Counted from the stretch's first letter, positions 19,334-29,126 are shown. The stretch is 58,653 bases of DNA from an uncultured Eubacteriales bacterium (GCA_900545585.1 UQZR01000015.1:1-58653), one strand, 5' to 3'. Translations and numbers: made by a program. The notes: a model not told the origin generated them from the letters alone.

Positions 19334-20000
19334 CCTGCACCTGAAGCTGCTGGCCGTGGTCACCATGCTCATCGACCACATGGGCTTTACCCTGTTCCCA
19401 CACGCCGTGTGGATGCGGGCCGTGGGCCGTCTGGCCTTTCCCATTTTCTGCTTCCTCATCGCGGAGGGCTGTGCCCACACCCACGACAAAAAGCGCTACG
19501 CCGGGCGGCTGCTGCTGTTCGCCGTGCTGTCGGAGCTGCCGTTTAACCTGATGTGCAGCGGCCAATGGCTCTCCTGGAACTACCAGAATGTGCTGTGGAC
19601 GCTGCTCATCGGCGCACTGGTGTGCTGGGCCATGGACTGGGCCAGAACGAGGCCGGAAATGTGGCGGCGGCTGCCGGCGGACGCCGCCATCGCCGTGGGC
19701 TTTATCCTGGGCCAGGTGTGCAATACGGACTACGGCGGCTGGGGCGTGCTGCTGGTGACGCTGTTCTACCTGACCCGCGAGGTCAGGAACCGGTGGGCCA
19801 TCCAGCTGGTGGGTCTGGCCCTGTTCTGCTGGTTCTGCTCGGCGTGGCGGCTGGAGATGCTGGCCATGCTGTCCCTGATCCCTCTCTATCTGTATAACGG
19901 AGAGCGCGGCTTTTCCAACAAGGCCCTGCAATACGGCTTTTACGCCTTTTATCCCGTCCATATCCTGATCCTGAGCGTACTGGCACGGTACGTGTTCTGA
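19308..20000 (+). CDS. TraX-family integral membrane protein
   Basis: 230 residues, with about seven to eight membrane helices. LKLLAVVTMLIDHMG with an early invariant-looking Asp-His, RLAFPIFCFLIAEG, and the WNYQNVLWTLLIG segment are typical of the TraX family. That family is related to the F-pilin acetyltransferase TraX and to acyltransferase-3-like membrane enzymes. Chromosomal members in Clostridia have no proven role. The start ATG 19308 has GGGAGGG upstream and lies inside the previous gene. Confidence 0.85.
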   Translation: MNEKLPLNSLHLKLLAVVTMLIDHMGFTLFPHAVWMRAVGRLAFPIFCFLIAEGCAHTHDKKRYAGRLLLFAVLSELPFNLMCSGQWLSWNYQNVLWTLLIGALVCWAMDWARTRPEMWRRLPADAAIAVGFILGQVCNTDYGGWGVLLVTLFYLTREVRNRWAIQLVGLALFCWFCSAWRLEMLAMLSLIPLYLYNGERGFSNKALQYGFYAFYPVHILILSVLARYVF

Positions 20001-20013
20001 GGAGGTGCCTGTT

Positions 20014-20496
20014 ATGGCAAAGCATAAAGAAGAAAAGACCAACGTGATGCGCACGCTGGACCAGAAGAAGATCCCCTACACCGCTCACACCTACGACCCT
20101 GACGGCCCCATTGACGGCGTGTCCGTGGCGGCGGCATTGGGGCAGGACCCCGCCCATGTGTTCAAGACATTGGTGACGAAGGGTGCGTCCGGCGGGTACT
20201 ATGTATTCGACATCCCCGTGGCGGAGAACCTTGATTTGAAGAAGGCTGCCAGGGCCGTGGGAGAGAAGTCCGTGGCCATGCTGCCCCAGAAGGAGCTGCT
20301 GGGCCTGACGGGCTACGTCCACGGCGGGTGCAGCCCCGTGGGCATGAAGAAGCAGTTCCCCACGGTGTTCCACGCCACGGCTCCGCAGTACGATACCGTC
20401 TGCGTCAGCGCAGGGAAGATCGGGGCGCAGGTGGAGTGCCGCCCCGGCGACCTCATCGCCCTGCTGCGGGCAAAAACAGCGGATATCATCGTGTAA
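20014..20496 (+). CDS. ybaK: Cys-tRNA(Pro)/Cys-tRNA(Cys) deacylase, YbaK family
   Basis: 160 residues, the YbaK/EbsC editing domain. It would hydrolyse mischarged Cys-tRNA(Pro) after synthesis by ProRS. Family features are VFKTLVTKG with the conserved lysine, the central AENLDLKKAARAVGEKS and the GYVHGGCSPVGMKK block. The start is ATG 20014, not the GTG at 20005, because AGGAGGTG overlaps that codon. Part of the uvrB-to-recD2 gene run. Confidence 0.93.
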   Translation: MAKHKEEKTNVMRTLDQKKIPYTAHTYDPDGPIDGVSVAAALGQDPAHVFKTLVTKGASGGYYVFDIPVAENLDLKKAARAVGEKSVAMLPQKELLGLTGYVHGGCSPVGMKKQFPTVFHATAPQYDTVCVSAGKIGAQVECRPGDLIALLRAKTADIIV

Positions 20497-20517
20497 AATC
20501 GTGTAAAGAGGAATACC

Positions 20518-23343
20518 ATGCAGAAGGAAATTTTCATCAAGGGCGCCCGCGAGAACAACCTGAAAAATATCGACGTCACCATCCCCCGGGACAAGCTGGT
20601 GGTGCTGACGGGACTCAGCGGCAGCGGCAAGAGCTCGCTGGCCTTCGATACCATCTACGCCGAAGGCCAGCGCCGGTATGTGGAGAGCCTCAGCTCCTAC
20701 GCCCGTATGTTTCTGGGCCAGATGGACAAGCCCGACGTGGACTATATCGACGGCTTGTCCCCCGCCATCTCCATCGACCAGAAGACCACCAGCAAGAACC
20801 CCCGCTCCACCGTGGGCACGGTGACGGAGATCTACGACTACCTCCGCCTGCTGTGGGCGCGGGTGGGCGTGCCCCACTGCCCCAAGTGCGGCAGGGAGAT
20901 CCGCCAGCAGACGGTGGACCAGATCATCGACCAGATCATGGCCCTGCCGGAGGGTACCCGCATCCAGGTGATGTCGCCGGTGGTGCGGGGCCGCAAGGGT
21001 GAACACGCCAAGGTGCTGGAGGACGCCCGCCGCAGCGGCTACGTCCGCGCCCGCGTGGACGGGAACCTCTACGAGCTGTCGGAGGATATCCCGCTGGAGA
21101 AGAACCTGAAGCACCATATCGACATCGTGGTGGACCGGCTCATCGTCCGCCCTGATATCGCCCAGCGCCTGACGGACTCCGTGGAGACGGCGTCCAACCT
21201 GTCCGGCGGACTGGTGACGGTGAACCTGCTGAAGGAGCAGCAGGACATCACCTTTTCCCAGAACTACGCCTGCGAGGACTGCGGCATCTCCATCGAGGAG
21301 CTGACGCCCCGGCTGTTTTCGTTTAACAGTCCCTTCGGCGCGTGTCCCACCTGTACGGGGCTGGGGGTACAGCTGAAGGCCGACCCCGTGCTGATCGTGC
21401 CGGACGAGAGCAAGTCCATTCTGGACGGTGCTATCACGGCTCCCGGCTGGGCCTCCATCCGCTCCGATGGCGTCAGCCGGATGTATTTCGAGGCGCTGAG
21501 CAAGAAGTATCAATTTTCCCTGCGCCAGCCGTACAGCGAGCTCAGCGACGCGGTGAAGCAGGTCATCCTCTATGGCACCGGCGGCGAGAAGCTGGAGCTG
21601 CACTACGACCAGCCCCGTGGCAAGGGCGTGCTGCATCAGGCGTTTGAGGGCATCTGCCACAATCTGGAGCGGCGGTATAACGAGACACAGAGCGAAGCCA
21701 GCAAAAAGGAGATCGAGGAGTACCTGTCCCAGTGTCCCTGTCCCGCCTGCAAGGGCCGCCGCCTGCGGCCGGAGGCGCTGGCGGTGACGGTGGGCGGTCT
21801 GTCCATCTTTGATGCCACGGAGCTGCCGGTGGATCAGGCGCTGCCCTTCTTCAACGGTCTGGAGCTGACGGGCAACCAGCAGCTCATCGCCGCCCAGATC
21901 CTCAAGGAAATTCGGGCGCGGCTGGGCTTTTTGCAGTCCGTGGGACTGAGCTATCTCACCCTGTCCCGTGCCTCCGGCACATTGTCCGGCGGCGAGAGCC
22001 AGCGTATCCGTCTGGCCACCCAGATCGGCAGCAGCCTCATGGGCGTGCTGTATATTCTGGATGAGCCGTCCATCGGCCTGCACCAGCGGGACAACGACAA
22101 GCTGCTGGCCACGCTGTGCCGCCTTCGGGATCTGGGCAATACCCTGATCGTGGTGGAGCACGACGAGGATACCATGCGCGCCGCCGACTGGCTCATCGAC
22201 ATCGGCCCCGGGGCCGGCGCACTGGGCGGGCAGGTGGTGTCCGCCGGTACGCCGGAGCAGGTGATGGCCGACCCCAACAGCCTGACAGGACAGTACCTCA
22301 GCGGCAAAAAGCGCATCGAGCTGCCGGCACACCGGCGGGAGGGAAACGGCAAATTCCTGACGGTGCGGGGCGCACGGGAGAACAACCTGAAAAACATCGA
22401 CGTCACCTTCCCGCTGGGCACGTTCATCTGCGTCACCGGTGTCAGCGGCAGCGGTAAAAGCTCGCTGGTCAACGAGGTGCTGTATAAGAAGCTGGGGGTG
22501 GAGCTGAACCGCATGAAGGCCCGCCCCGGTAAGCACGACCGCATCGAGGGCATGGAGCATCTGGACAAGGTCATCGCCATCGACCAGAGCCCCATCGGGC
22601 GGACGCCCCGTTCCAACCCCGCCACCTATACGAACCTGTTCAACCTGATCCGCGACCTGTTCGCGTCTACCCAGGATGCCAAGGCCCGGGGCTACGGGCC
22701 GGGGCGGTTCTCCTTCAACACCCGGGGCGGCCGGTGCGAGGCCTGCGGCGGCGACGGTATGCTGAAGATCGAGATGCACTTCCTGGCGGACGTGTACGTT
22801 CCCTGCGAGGTGTGCCACGGCAAGCGCTACAACCGCGAGACGCTGGAGGTGCGCTACAAGGGCAGGAACATCGCCGAGGTGCTGGATATGACGGCACGGG
22901 AGGCGCTGGACTTCTTCTCCGCCGTGCCAAAAATTTACGAGAAGCTGCAAACGCTGTGCGACGTGGGACTGGGCTATGTGAAGCTGGGCCAGCCCTCCAC
23001 TACCCTGTCCGGCGGCGAGGCCCAGCGGGTCAAGCTGGCCACGGAGCTGAGCCGCCGCGCCACGGGCCGCACCATCTATATTCTGGACGAACCCACCACC
23101 GGCCTGCACGCCGACGATGTGCGCAAGCTGCTGGACGTGCTGCAGCGCCTCACCGATGCGGGCAACACGGTGCTGGTCATCGAGCACAATCTGGACGTTA
23201 TCAAATGCGCCGACTATATCGTCGATCTGGGACCTGAGGGCGGCAGCGGCGGCGGTACGGTGGTGGCCTGCGGCACACCGGAGCAGGTGGCCGCCGTGGA
23301 GGCGTCCTACACCGGACAATATCTGAAGAAATATCTGAAATGA
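20518..23343 (+). CDS. uvrA: Excinuclease ABC subunit A
   Basis: 941 residues. UvrA is the damage-sensing ABC ATPase dimer of nucleotide excision repair. Two Walker A motifs (GLSGSGKSS near residue 33, GVSGSGKSS near residue 640) and two signature motifs (LSGGESQRIRLA, LSGGEAQRVKLA) are intact. Zinc-binding Cys pairs occur in CPKCG, CEDCG/CPTC, CPACKG and CEACGG/CEVCHG. The ATG follows AGAGGAATACC. The stop overlaps the first possible ATG of the next small gene. Confidence 0.98.
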   Translation: MQKEIFIKGARENNLKNIDVTIPRDKLVVLTGLSGSGKSSLAFDTIYAEGQRRYVESLSSYARMFLGQMDKPDVDYIDGLSPAISIDQKTTSKNPRSTVGTVTEIYDYLRLLWARVGVPHCPKCGREIRQQTVDQIIDQIMALPEGTRIQVMSPVVRGRKGEHAKVLEDARRSGYVRARVDGNLYELSEDIPLEKNLKHHIDIVVDRLIVRPDIAQRLTDSVETASNLSGGLVTVNLLKEQQDITFSQNYACEDCGISIEELTPRLFSFNSPFGACPTCTGLGVQLKADPVLIVPDESKSILDGAITAPGWASIRSDGVSRMYFEALSKKYQFSLRQPYSELSDAVKQVILYGTGGEKLELHYDQPRGKGVLHQAFEGICHNLERRYNETQSEASKKEIEEYLSQCPCPACKGRRLRPEALAVTVGGLSIFDATELPVDQALPFFNGLELTGNQQLIAAQILKEIRARLGFLQSVGLSYLTLSRASGTLSGGESQRIRLATQIGSSLMGVLYILDEPSIGLHQRDNDKLLATLCRLRDLGNTLIVVEHDEDTMRAADWLIDIGPGAGALGGQVVSAGTPEQVMADPNSLTGQYLSGKKRIELPAHRREGNGKFLTVRGARENNLKNIDVTFPLGTFICVTGVSGSGKSSLVNEVLYKKLGVELNRMKARPGKHDRIEGMEHLDKVIAIDQSPIGRTPRSNPATYTNLFNLIRDLFASTQDAKARGYGPGRFSFNTRGGRCEACGGDGMLKIEMHFLADVYVPCEVCHGKRYNRETLEVRYKGRNIAEVLDMTAREALDFFSAVPKIYEKLQTLCDVGLGYVKLGQPSTTLSGGEAQRVKLATELSRRATGRTIYILDEPTTGLHADDVRKLLDVLQRLTDAGNTVLVIEHNLDVIKCADYIVDLGPEGGSGGGTVVACGTPEQVAAVEASYTGQYLKKYLK

Positions 23344-23387
23344 CGCCTGCACCCTCCTGTGCATACACTGTGGCAGGGGGTGACGGC

Positions 23388-23723
23388 ATGGAGATCTGGC
23401 AGGACGGCGTGCTGGCCGGACTGGCGGCCGTGGGACTGACGGCCATTCTATGGCTGCTGGCGGGACTGCTGTTCCGCCGCAGGGAGCGTCTGCTGGACGC
23501 GGTGTATCTGGTGCCGCTTTCCGGCGGTGCGGAGCAGCTGGACATGACGCTGCGGGAGCTGTCGCGGGAGCGAGCGCTGCCGGTGGTGCTGGTGGACTGC
23601 GGACTCACCGCTGCGGGCCGCCAGCGGACGGAGCTGCTGACCGGCGGCGCCGGCGCGGTGCTGGTGACGCCGCAGCAGCTGACAGACCTTTATACGAAGA
23701 AAGAAAACGCGCAGGGGAGGTAA
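23388..23723 (+). CDS. Small single-pass membrane protein between uvrA and recD2
   Basis: 111 residues from the ATG at 23388 (preceded by AGGGGGTGACGG); an ATG overlapping the uvrA stop (23340) is an alternative. One hydrophobic helix (about residues 10-30) is followed by a basic RRRER stop-transfer and a soluble domain with VYLVPLSGGAEQLD. I do not recognise a family. It ends 4 bp before recD2 and is clearly cotranscribed with it. Confidence 0.65.
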   Translation: MEIWQDGVLAGLAAVGLTAILWLLAGLLFRRRERLLDAVYLVPLSGGAEQLDMTLRELSRERALPVVLVDCGLTAAGRQRTELLTGGAGAVLVTPQQLTDLYTKKENAQGR

Positions 23724-23727
23724 GCAT

Positions 23728-25935
23728 ATGGGCCAGCGCTGTACCGTGGAGGGCGCCGTACAGTCGGTGATCTTTCAGAACGAGGAAAATGGCTATACGG
23801 TGCTGACGCTGATCGTGGACGGACAGGAGGAGCCTGTCACCGTGGTGGGCTGCATCCCCTGCGCCGCCGCCGGCGAGGGCATGACCGTCACCGGCGTCTG
23901 GGTGGAGCACCCGACCTACGGCCCGCAGCTGACGGCGGAGAGCGTGGAGCGCCGCATGCCGCAGGAGGCCCGGGACGTGGCGGCCTATCTGGGCAGCGGC
24001 ATCCTCAAGGGTGTGGGGCCCGCCACGGCCCAGCGTCTGGTGGACCGCTTCGGCGCCGATACCCTGCGGGTCATCGAGGAGGAGCCGGAGCGGCTCCAGA
24101 CCCTGAAGGGCATCACTGCCAAGCGGGCCATGGAGCTGTCCGCCGCCCTGCGGGCGCTGACGGGTCTGCGCCAGGTCATGGAGTTCCTGGCGCGGTACGA
24201 CCTGCCGGTACATCTGGCCATGGCGGTGCAGCGCACCTACGGCGACGGGGCCATGCAGGCCCTGCGGGACGATCCGTACCTGCTGAGCCGCCGTCAGTAC
24301 GGCGTGGACTTCGCCGTCACCGACGCCATTGCCCTGAGCATGGGCTTCAGCGGTGACGACCCCTGCCGTCTGGACGCCGCCGTGCTCTATGAGCTCAGCC
24401 ACAATCTGAACAACGGCCATGTGTTCCTGCCGCGGGAGAAGCTGGTGCTGGCGGCATCTCAGCTCATCGGCGTGGAGCCGGACACGGTGGAGCTGGCGCT
24501 GGACAAGCTCATTCAGCGCTATGCCGTGGTGGAAAAGCCCATCGCCAACGTGACAGGCTGCTACCTGCCCCGCCTGTATCAGGCGGAGACCTTCGTGGCC
24601 CAGCGCCTGCTGTCCATGGTGCAGACGCCGGTGGAGCGGCTGGTGCGGGTGGATAAGACCATCGCCGACATCGAGCGTGAGCAGGGCGTGAGCTACGCGC
24701 CCCTGCAGCGTCAGGCGGTGGCGCTGGCGGCGGACAGCGGCGTGCTGCTGCTCACCGGCGGCCCCGGCACCGGCAAGACCACCTCCCTGCGGGGCATCGT
24801 CACGCTGTATGAGCGGATGGGCCTTGACGTGCTGCTGCTGGCCCCCACGGGGCGAGCAGCCAAGCGGCTGGGGGAGGTGACGGGCCGGGAGGCCCAGACC
24901 ATCCACCGCTGCCTTGGCATGAGCTTCAATGAGCTGACGGGACAGGTGACATTCAAGAAGAACGCCAAGGACCCGCTGGAGGCCCATGCCGTCATCGTGG
25001 ACGAGATGAGCATGGTGGATCTGGAGCTGATGCAGGCGCTGCTGGAGGCGCTGCGCCCCAGCTGCCGGCTGGTGATGGTGGGGGACCCCGACCAGCTGCC
25101 CTCCGTGGGCGCGGGCAACGTGCTGGGCGACATGCTGCGCAGCGGCGTGATCCCCGCCGTGTCCCTGACCCAGGTGTTCCGTCAGGCGGAGCAGTCCGCC
25201 ATCATCCGCAACGCCCACGCCGTCAACGTGGGCCAGCCACCGTGCCTTGACAGCAATCAGGGGGACTTCTTCTTCCTGTGCCGCCGCTCACCGGACCGTC
25301 TGGTGCAGACGGTGGTGGAGCTGTGCCGCGACCGCCTGCCCAGAAGCATGGGCGTGGAGCCGGGGCAGATCCAGGTGCTGTCCCCCACCCGCAAGGGCGA
25401 GTGCGGCACCGTGAACCTCAACCGTGCCCTGCAGGCGGCGCTGAACCCGCCCGCCCGTGATAAGCGACAGAAGCAGTGGGGCGACATGGTGTTCCGCACC
25501 GGTGATCGGGTCATGCAGACCCGCAACAACTACGATGTGCTGTGGACGAAGGACGACGGCACCGTGGGCAGCGGCATCTTCAACGGCGACGTGGGCGTCA
25601 TCGAGGACATCGACCCCGCCGGCGAGCTGCTGACCATCCGCTTCGACGACCGCACCGCCGTCTACACCGCCGACCAGCTGGCGGAGCTGGACATGGCCTA
25701 CGCCATGACCGTACATAAGTCCCAGGGCAGCGAGTATCCGGCGGTGGTGTTGGTGTCCGCCCCCGCCGCGCCGTCCCTGATGGTCCGCGGCGTGCTCTAC
25801 ACCGCCATCACCCGGGCCAGAAAGCTGCTGGTGCTGGTGGGCGACGATGTGACGCCGGTGAAAATGGCCGCCAACGACCGGCAGCAGCGGCGGTACAGCG
25901 GCCTGCGCCGCCGATTGAAGGAGGGAATGGCATGA
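23728..25935 (+). CDS. recD2: RecD2-like ATP-dependent 5'-3' DNA helicase
   Basis: 735 residues, length typical of RecD2. An N-terminal OB-like domain is followed by a helix-hairpin-helix region (GSGILKGVGPATAQRLVDRFG at about residues 90-110). The SF1B helicase core has Walker A GGPGTGKTTSL (near residue 347), Walker B VDEMSMVD, and motif VI region AMTVHKSQGSEYP. RecD2 works without RecBC, in DNA repair or replication-fork processing. AGGGGAGG precedes ATG 23728, and the stop overlaps comF by 4 bp (ATGA). Confidence 0.95.
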   Translation: MGQRCTVEGAVQSVIFQNEENGYTVLTLIVDGQEEPVTVVGCIPCAAAGEGMTVTGVWVEHPTYGPQLTAESVERRMPQEARDVAAYLGSGILKGVGPATAQRLVDRFGADTLRVIEEEPERLQTLKGITAKRAMELSAALRALTGLRQVMEFLARYDLPVHLAMAVQRTYGDGAMQALRDDPYLLSRRQYGVDFAVTDAIALSMGFSGDDPCRLDAAVLYELSHNLNNGHVFLPREKLVLAASQLIGVEPDTVELALDKLIQRYAVVEKPIANVTGCYLPRLYQAETFVAQRLLSMVQTPVERLVRVDKTIADIEREQGVSYAPLQRQAVALAADSGVLLLTGGPGTGKTTSLRGIVTLYERMGLDVLLLAPTGRAAKRLGEVTGREAQTIHRCLGMSFNELTGQVTFKKNAKDPLEAHAVIVDEMSMVDLELMQALLEALRPSCRLVMVGDPDQLPSVGAGNVLGDMLRSGVIPAVSLTQVFRQAEQSAIIRNAHAVNVGQPPCLDSNQGDFFFLCRRSPDRLVQTVVELCRDRLPRSMGVEPGQIQVLSPTRKGECGTVNLNRALQAALNPPARDKRQKQWGDMVFRTGDRVMQTRNNYDVLWTKDDGTVGSGIFNGDVGVIEDIDPAGELLTIRFDDRTAVYTADQLAELDMAYAMTVHKSQGSEYPAVVLVSAPAAPSLMVRGVLYTAITRARKLLVLVGDDVTPVKMAANDRQQRRYSGLRRRLKEGMA

Positions 25936-26597
25936 GCGTCAACGATCCGCTGGACAAGCTCCAGCGCAGCCTGCTGGATTTCTTCTTCCCGCGGCGCTGT
26001 CCCTTCTGCGGACGGGTCGTGGGCAAGGCACTGCTGTGTGAGACGTGCGAAAAGGAACTGCCATACAGCCGCGAGGTGCGCACCGGTACATTCGGCCGCT
26101 GCGCCGCGCCGCTGTACTACGAGGGCGCGGTGCGGGAGGCCATCCTTTCCTTCAAGTTCAAGGGCCGCACCGAGGCGCTGGACTGCTTCGGCAGTCTCAT
26201 GGCCCGGACGGCGGCACAGGAGTTCTCCGGCGAATTCGATGCCGTGACCTGGGTGCCGGTCAGCGCCAAGCGCCTGCGGAAGCGCGGCTTTGACCAGGCG
26301 CGGTATCTCTGCGCCAGCCTCTGCGTGGACTGGCACACCACGCCGCAGGAGACGCTGCGCAAGGTGCGGGACAACCCGCCCCAGTCCGGTCTGGAGGACG
26401 CGGCGGCCCGCCGCGCCAATGTGCTGGGCGTCTACGAGCCGGTGTCTCCGGCGGACATCGCAGGAAAGCGCTTCCTGCTGGTGGACGATATCCTGACCAC
26501 CGGCGCCACGCTGGGCGAGTGCGTCCGCGTGCTGAAGGCCGCCGGCGCGGCGGACGTGGTATGCCTGACGCTGGCCATGACGCCGCCGCAGCCGTGA
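25932..26597 (+). CDS. comF: ComF family phosphoribosyltransferase-like protein
   Basis: 221 residues. The N-terminal zinc-ribbon-like region has CPFCGR and CETCEK. The C-terminal phosphoribosyltransferase fold has the PRPP loop LVDDILTTGAT. ComF-type proteins act in uptake of transforming DNA in competent bacteria and perhaps in repair. Translational coupling to recD2 through the ATGA overlap supports a role near DNA metabolism. There is no other com gene in the window. Confidence 0.92.
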   Translation: MSVNDPLDKLQRSLLDFFFPRRCPFCGRVVGKALLCETCEKELPYSREVRTGTFGRCAAPLYYEGAVREAILSFKFKGRTEALDCFGSLMARTAAQEFSGEFDAVTWVPVSAKRLRKRGFDQARYLCASLCVDWHTTPQETLRKVRDNPPQSGLEDAAARRANVLGVYEPVSPADIAGKRFLLVDDILTTGATLGECVRVLKAAGAADVVCLTLAMTPPQP

Positions 26598-26666
26598 GCG
26601 TATGGAATGGCGGAAAACCGTGCAGAATGGAAATGTGAACATTTGATGACATGGCGGAAAACCCTA

Positions 26667-26695
26667 TTGCAAAAACGGGGCCCTGCCAGTATAAT
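26667..26695 (+). promoter_or_regulatory. Promoter of mreB-like gene
   Basis: TTGCAA at 26667-26672, 17-bp spacer, consensus TATAAT at 26690-26695, ahead of a 50-nt leader. Confidence 0.75.
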
Positions 26696-26751
26696 GATAT
26701 TTCAGAGAATAGGGCAGTCATGCCATACAAAAGATATGAGGTGCATTGGTT

Positions 26752-27783
26752 ATGTGTTCGTTTGCGAAGGATATCGGTATCGATCTGGGCACCGCCTCGG
26801 TGCTGGTTTATGTAAAGGGCAAGGGCGTCGTGCTCAATGAGCCGTCGGTGGTGGCCATCGACAAGAACACCGGCAAGCTGCTGAAGGTGGGCGGCGATGC
26901 GCAGGCCATGCTGGGCCGTACCCCCGGCAACATCGTGGCCATCCGTCCTCTGCGGGAGGGCGTCATCTCTGACTACGACATGACGGAGCGCATGCTCCGC
27001 GAGTTCCTGCACAAGGTCACCGGCGGCTTCCAGCTGTTCAAGCCCCGTGTCATCATCTGCGTCCCCTCCGGCATCACGGAGGTGGAGGAGCGCGCCGTGG
27101 TGGATGCGGGCATTCAGGCCGGCGCCCGCCGCGTGTACCTCATCGAGGAGCCGGTGGCCGCGGCCATCGGCGCGGGCATCGACATTGCCAAGCCCGACGG
27201 CCACATGGTAGTGGACATCGGCGGCGGCACCAGCGACATCGCCGTCATCTCCCTGAGCGGCGTGGTGGAGAGCGCCTCCATCAAGGTGGCCGGCGACCAG
27301 TTCAACGAGTCCATCGTCAAGTATATGCGCCGCAAGCACAACGTGCTGGTGGGCGAGCGCACCGCCGAGCTGATGAAGATGGAGATCGGCTGCGTGTTCC
27401 CCAAGGAGCAGGAGACGTCCATCGAGATCAAGGGCCGCTGCCTGATGACGGGCCTGCCTAAGGTCATCACCGTCACCTCCACCGAGATGCTGGAGGCGTT
27501 TGAGGAGCCGGTGGAGCGCATTCTGGAGGCCGTCCACGGCGTACTGGAGCGCACCCCGCCGGAGCTGGTGGCGGACATCTCCAACAACGGCATCGTCATG
27601 ACCGGCGGCGGCAGCCTGGTGGACGGCTTTGACCGCCTGATCGAGGCGCGCACCGGCATTCACACTGTGGTGGCGGAGGATGCCATTTCCTGCGTGGCGG
27701 AGGGTACCGGCAAGAGTCTGGATTCCCTGAACTCCATGACGGACGGCACGGTGAATCTGTCCCGCCGGCGGCAGATGAACTGA
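26752..27783 (+). CDS. mreB: Rod shape-determining protein, MreB/Mbl family
   Basis: 343 residues, bacterial actin. Phosphate-1 loop DIGIDLGTASVLVY, phosphate-2 loop VVDIGGGTSDIAVI and adenosine loop IVMTGGGSLVDG are intact. MreB filaments guide the elongasome for lateral wall growth. The usual mreC-mreD genes do not follow, since a terminator comes straight after, so this is probably a stand-alone paralogue (MreB, Mbl and MreBH cannot be separated by eye). Start ATG 26752 is preferred for GAGGTG 8 bases upstream over the TTG at 26746. Confidence 0.93.
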   Translation: MCSFAKDIGIDLGTASVLVYVKGKGVVLNEPSVVAIDKNTGKLLKVGGDAQAMLGRTPGNIVAIRPLREGVISDYDMTERMLREFLHKVTGGFQLFKPRVIICVPSGITEVEERAVVDAGIQAGARRVYLIEEPVAAAIGAGIDIAKPDGHMVVDIGGGTSDIAVISLSGVVESASIKVAGDQFNESIVKYMRRKHNVLVGERTAELMKMEIGCVFPKEQETSIEIKGRCLMTGLPKVITVTSTEMLEAFEEPVERILEAVHGVLERTPPELVADISNNGIVMTGGGSLVDGFDRLIEARTGIHTVVAEDAISCVAEGTGKSLDSLNSMTDGTVNLSRRRQMN

Positions 27784-27793
27784 CTTGAATGCG

Positions 27794-27824
27794 AAGAAAG
27801 CGGCCGCAGGCCGCTTTCTTTCTT
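27794..27824 (+). terminator. Intrinsic terminator after mreB
   Basis: AAGAAAGCGGCC / GGCCGCTTTCTT, loop GCA, followed by TCTTCTTTAT. Confidence 0.88.
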
Positions 27825-27856
27825 CTTTATTCAAGGCTATTCAACATTTCACCCCT

Positions 27857-27885
27857 TGCGTTCTCACGATAAAAGCGTTACGATG
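27857..27885 (+). promoter_or_regulatory. Promoter of aminotransferase gene
   Basis: TTGCGT at 27857-27862, 17 bp, TACGAT at 27880-27885. Confidence 0.5.
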
Positions 27886-27928
27886 GTCAAAGCGGATGCG
27901 ATTTCAGTTTATTAAGGAGGCAACGAGC

Positions 27929-29119
27929 ATGAAGTTTTCCAGCAAAGCTCTGAAGTGCGGCCTGTCCCCCATGCGTAAGTTCCACCCCTACGCGGTGGCG
28001 GCAGAGGCCAGGGGCAAGAAGATCTATCACCTGAATATCGGCCAGCCCGACATCGAGACGCCCAAAGCATATTTCGAGGCCGTGCGGCACTTTGACCTGC
28101 CGGTGCTGGCTTATGCGCCGTCCCCCGGCATCCCCGAGCTGATCGCCGCCATCCGGAAGTACTACGACGATCTGGGCATGCACTTCGAGACCGGTGATAT
28201 CCTTATCACCAACGGCGGCAGCGAGGCCCTGCAGATCGCCATGAACTGCATCCTGGACGACGGCGACGAGATCCTGATCCCCGAGCCGTTCTATCCCAAC
28301 TACAACACCATGGCCTACACCTGCGGCGCAAGCATCCACCCCATCCCCACCTCTCCCCATGACGGCTACCACTACGCCGACCGCGCCAAGGTGGAGGCGG
28401 AGATCAACGAGCACACCCGCGCCATCATGGTCACCAACCCCGGCAACCCCACCGGCGCCGTGCTGACGCCGGAGGAGATGCGCATGATGGTGGACATCGC
28501 CAAGGAGCACGACCTGTTCATCATCGGCGACGAGGCGTACCGCGAGTTCGTCTACGCCGGCGAGCCCCTGCAGTCCATGGGCCAGTTCGACGATGCCGCC
28601 GAGAACGTCATCGTCATCGACACCGTCTCCAAGCGGTTCTCCGCCTGCGGCGCCCGCATCGGCTGCATGATCTCCCGCAATAAGGAGCTGATGGCGCAGG
28701 CCATGAAGTACGCCCAGTGCCGTCTGTCCGTGCCCACCATCGATCAGGTGGCCGCCGCCGCGCTGTACAGCGTGGGCCCCGACTACTTCGCCGCCGTCCG
28801 CGAGGAGTATAAGCGCCGCCGCGACACGGTCATCAGGAAGCTCCACGAGATCCCCGGCGTGGTGTGCGAGTGCCCCCGCGGCGCCTTCTACGTCATGGCT
28901 GCCCTGCCCGTGGACGATGCCGACGCCTTCCAGAAGTGGCTGCTGGAGGAGTTTGACGACAACGGCGATACCGTGATGTTCGCCCCCGGCGAGCCCTTCT
29001 ACGCCACCCCCGGCAAGGGCAGGAACGAGATCCGCATCGCCTACGTGCTGAAGCAGGCGGATCTGGAGCGTGCCATGGACCTGCTGGCCAAGGGCATCGC
29101 CGCCTACAACGCCCGCTGA
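27929..29119 (+). CDS. Class I/II pyridoxal-phosphate aminotransferase
   Basis: 396 residues, aspartate-aminotransferase fold. The PLP cofactor site shows NPGNPTGAVL, DEAYREFVYAG and the Schiff-base lysine in TVSKRFSACGARIG; the C-terminal carboxylate-binding arginine is probably in NEIRIAYV. Likely substrates are aspartate or other 2-oxo acids; no linked pathway gene decides. ATG 27929 has AAGGAGG 10 bases upstream; codons further 5' run through the terminator and promoter of the preceding gap. Monocistronic. Confidence 0.9.
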   Translation: MKFSSKALKCGLSPMRKFHPYAVAAEARGKKIYHLNIGQPDIETPKAYFEAVRHFDLPVLAYAPSPGIPELIAAIRKYYDDLGMHFETGDILITNGGSEALQIAMNCILDDGDEILIPEPFYPNYNTMAYTCGASIHPIPTSPHDGYHYADRAKVEAEINEHTRAIMVTNPGNPTGAVLTPEEMRMMVDIAKEHDLFIIGDEAYREFVYAGEPLQSMGQFDDAAENVIVIDTVSKRFSACGARIGCMISRNKELMAQAMKYAQCRLSVPTIDQVAAAALYSVGPDYFAAVREEYKRRRDTVIRKLHEIPGVVCECPRGAFYVMAALPVDDADAFQKWLLEEFDDNGDTVMFAPGEPFYATPGKGRNEIRIAYVLKQADLERAMDLLAKGIAAYNAR

Positions 29120-29126
29120 CTTTCAG

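Noticed and set aside
19783..23364. 1193-codon minus-strand reading frame
   Set aside because: Antisense to uvrA and its neighbours; repetitive His/Gln/Gly-rich translation with no domain.
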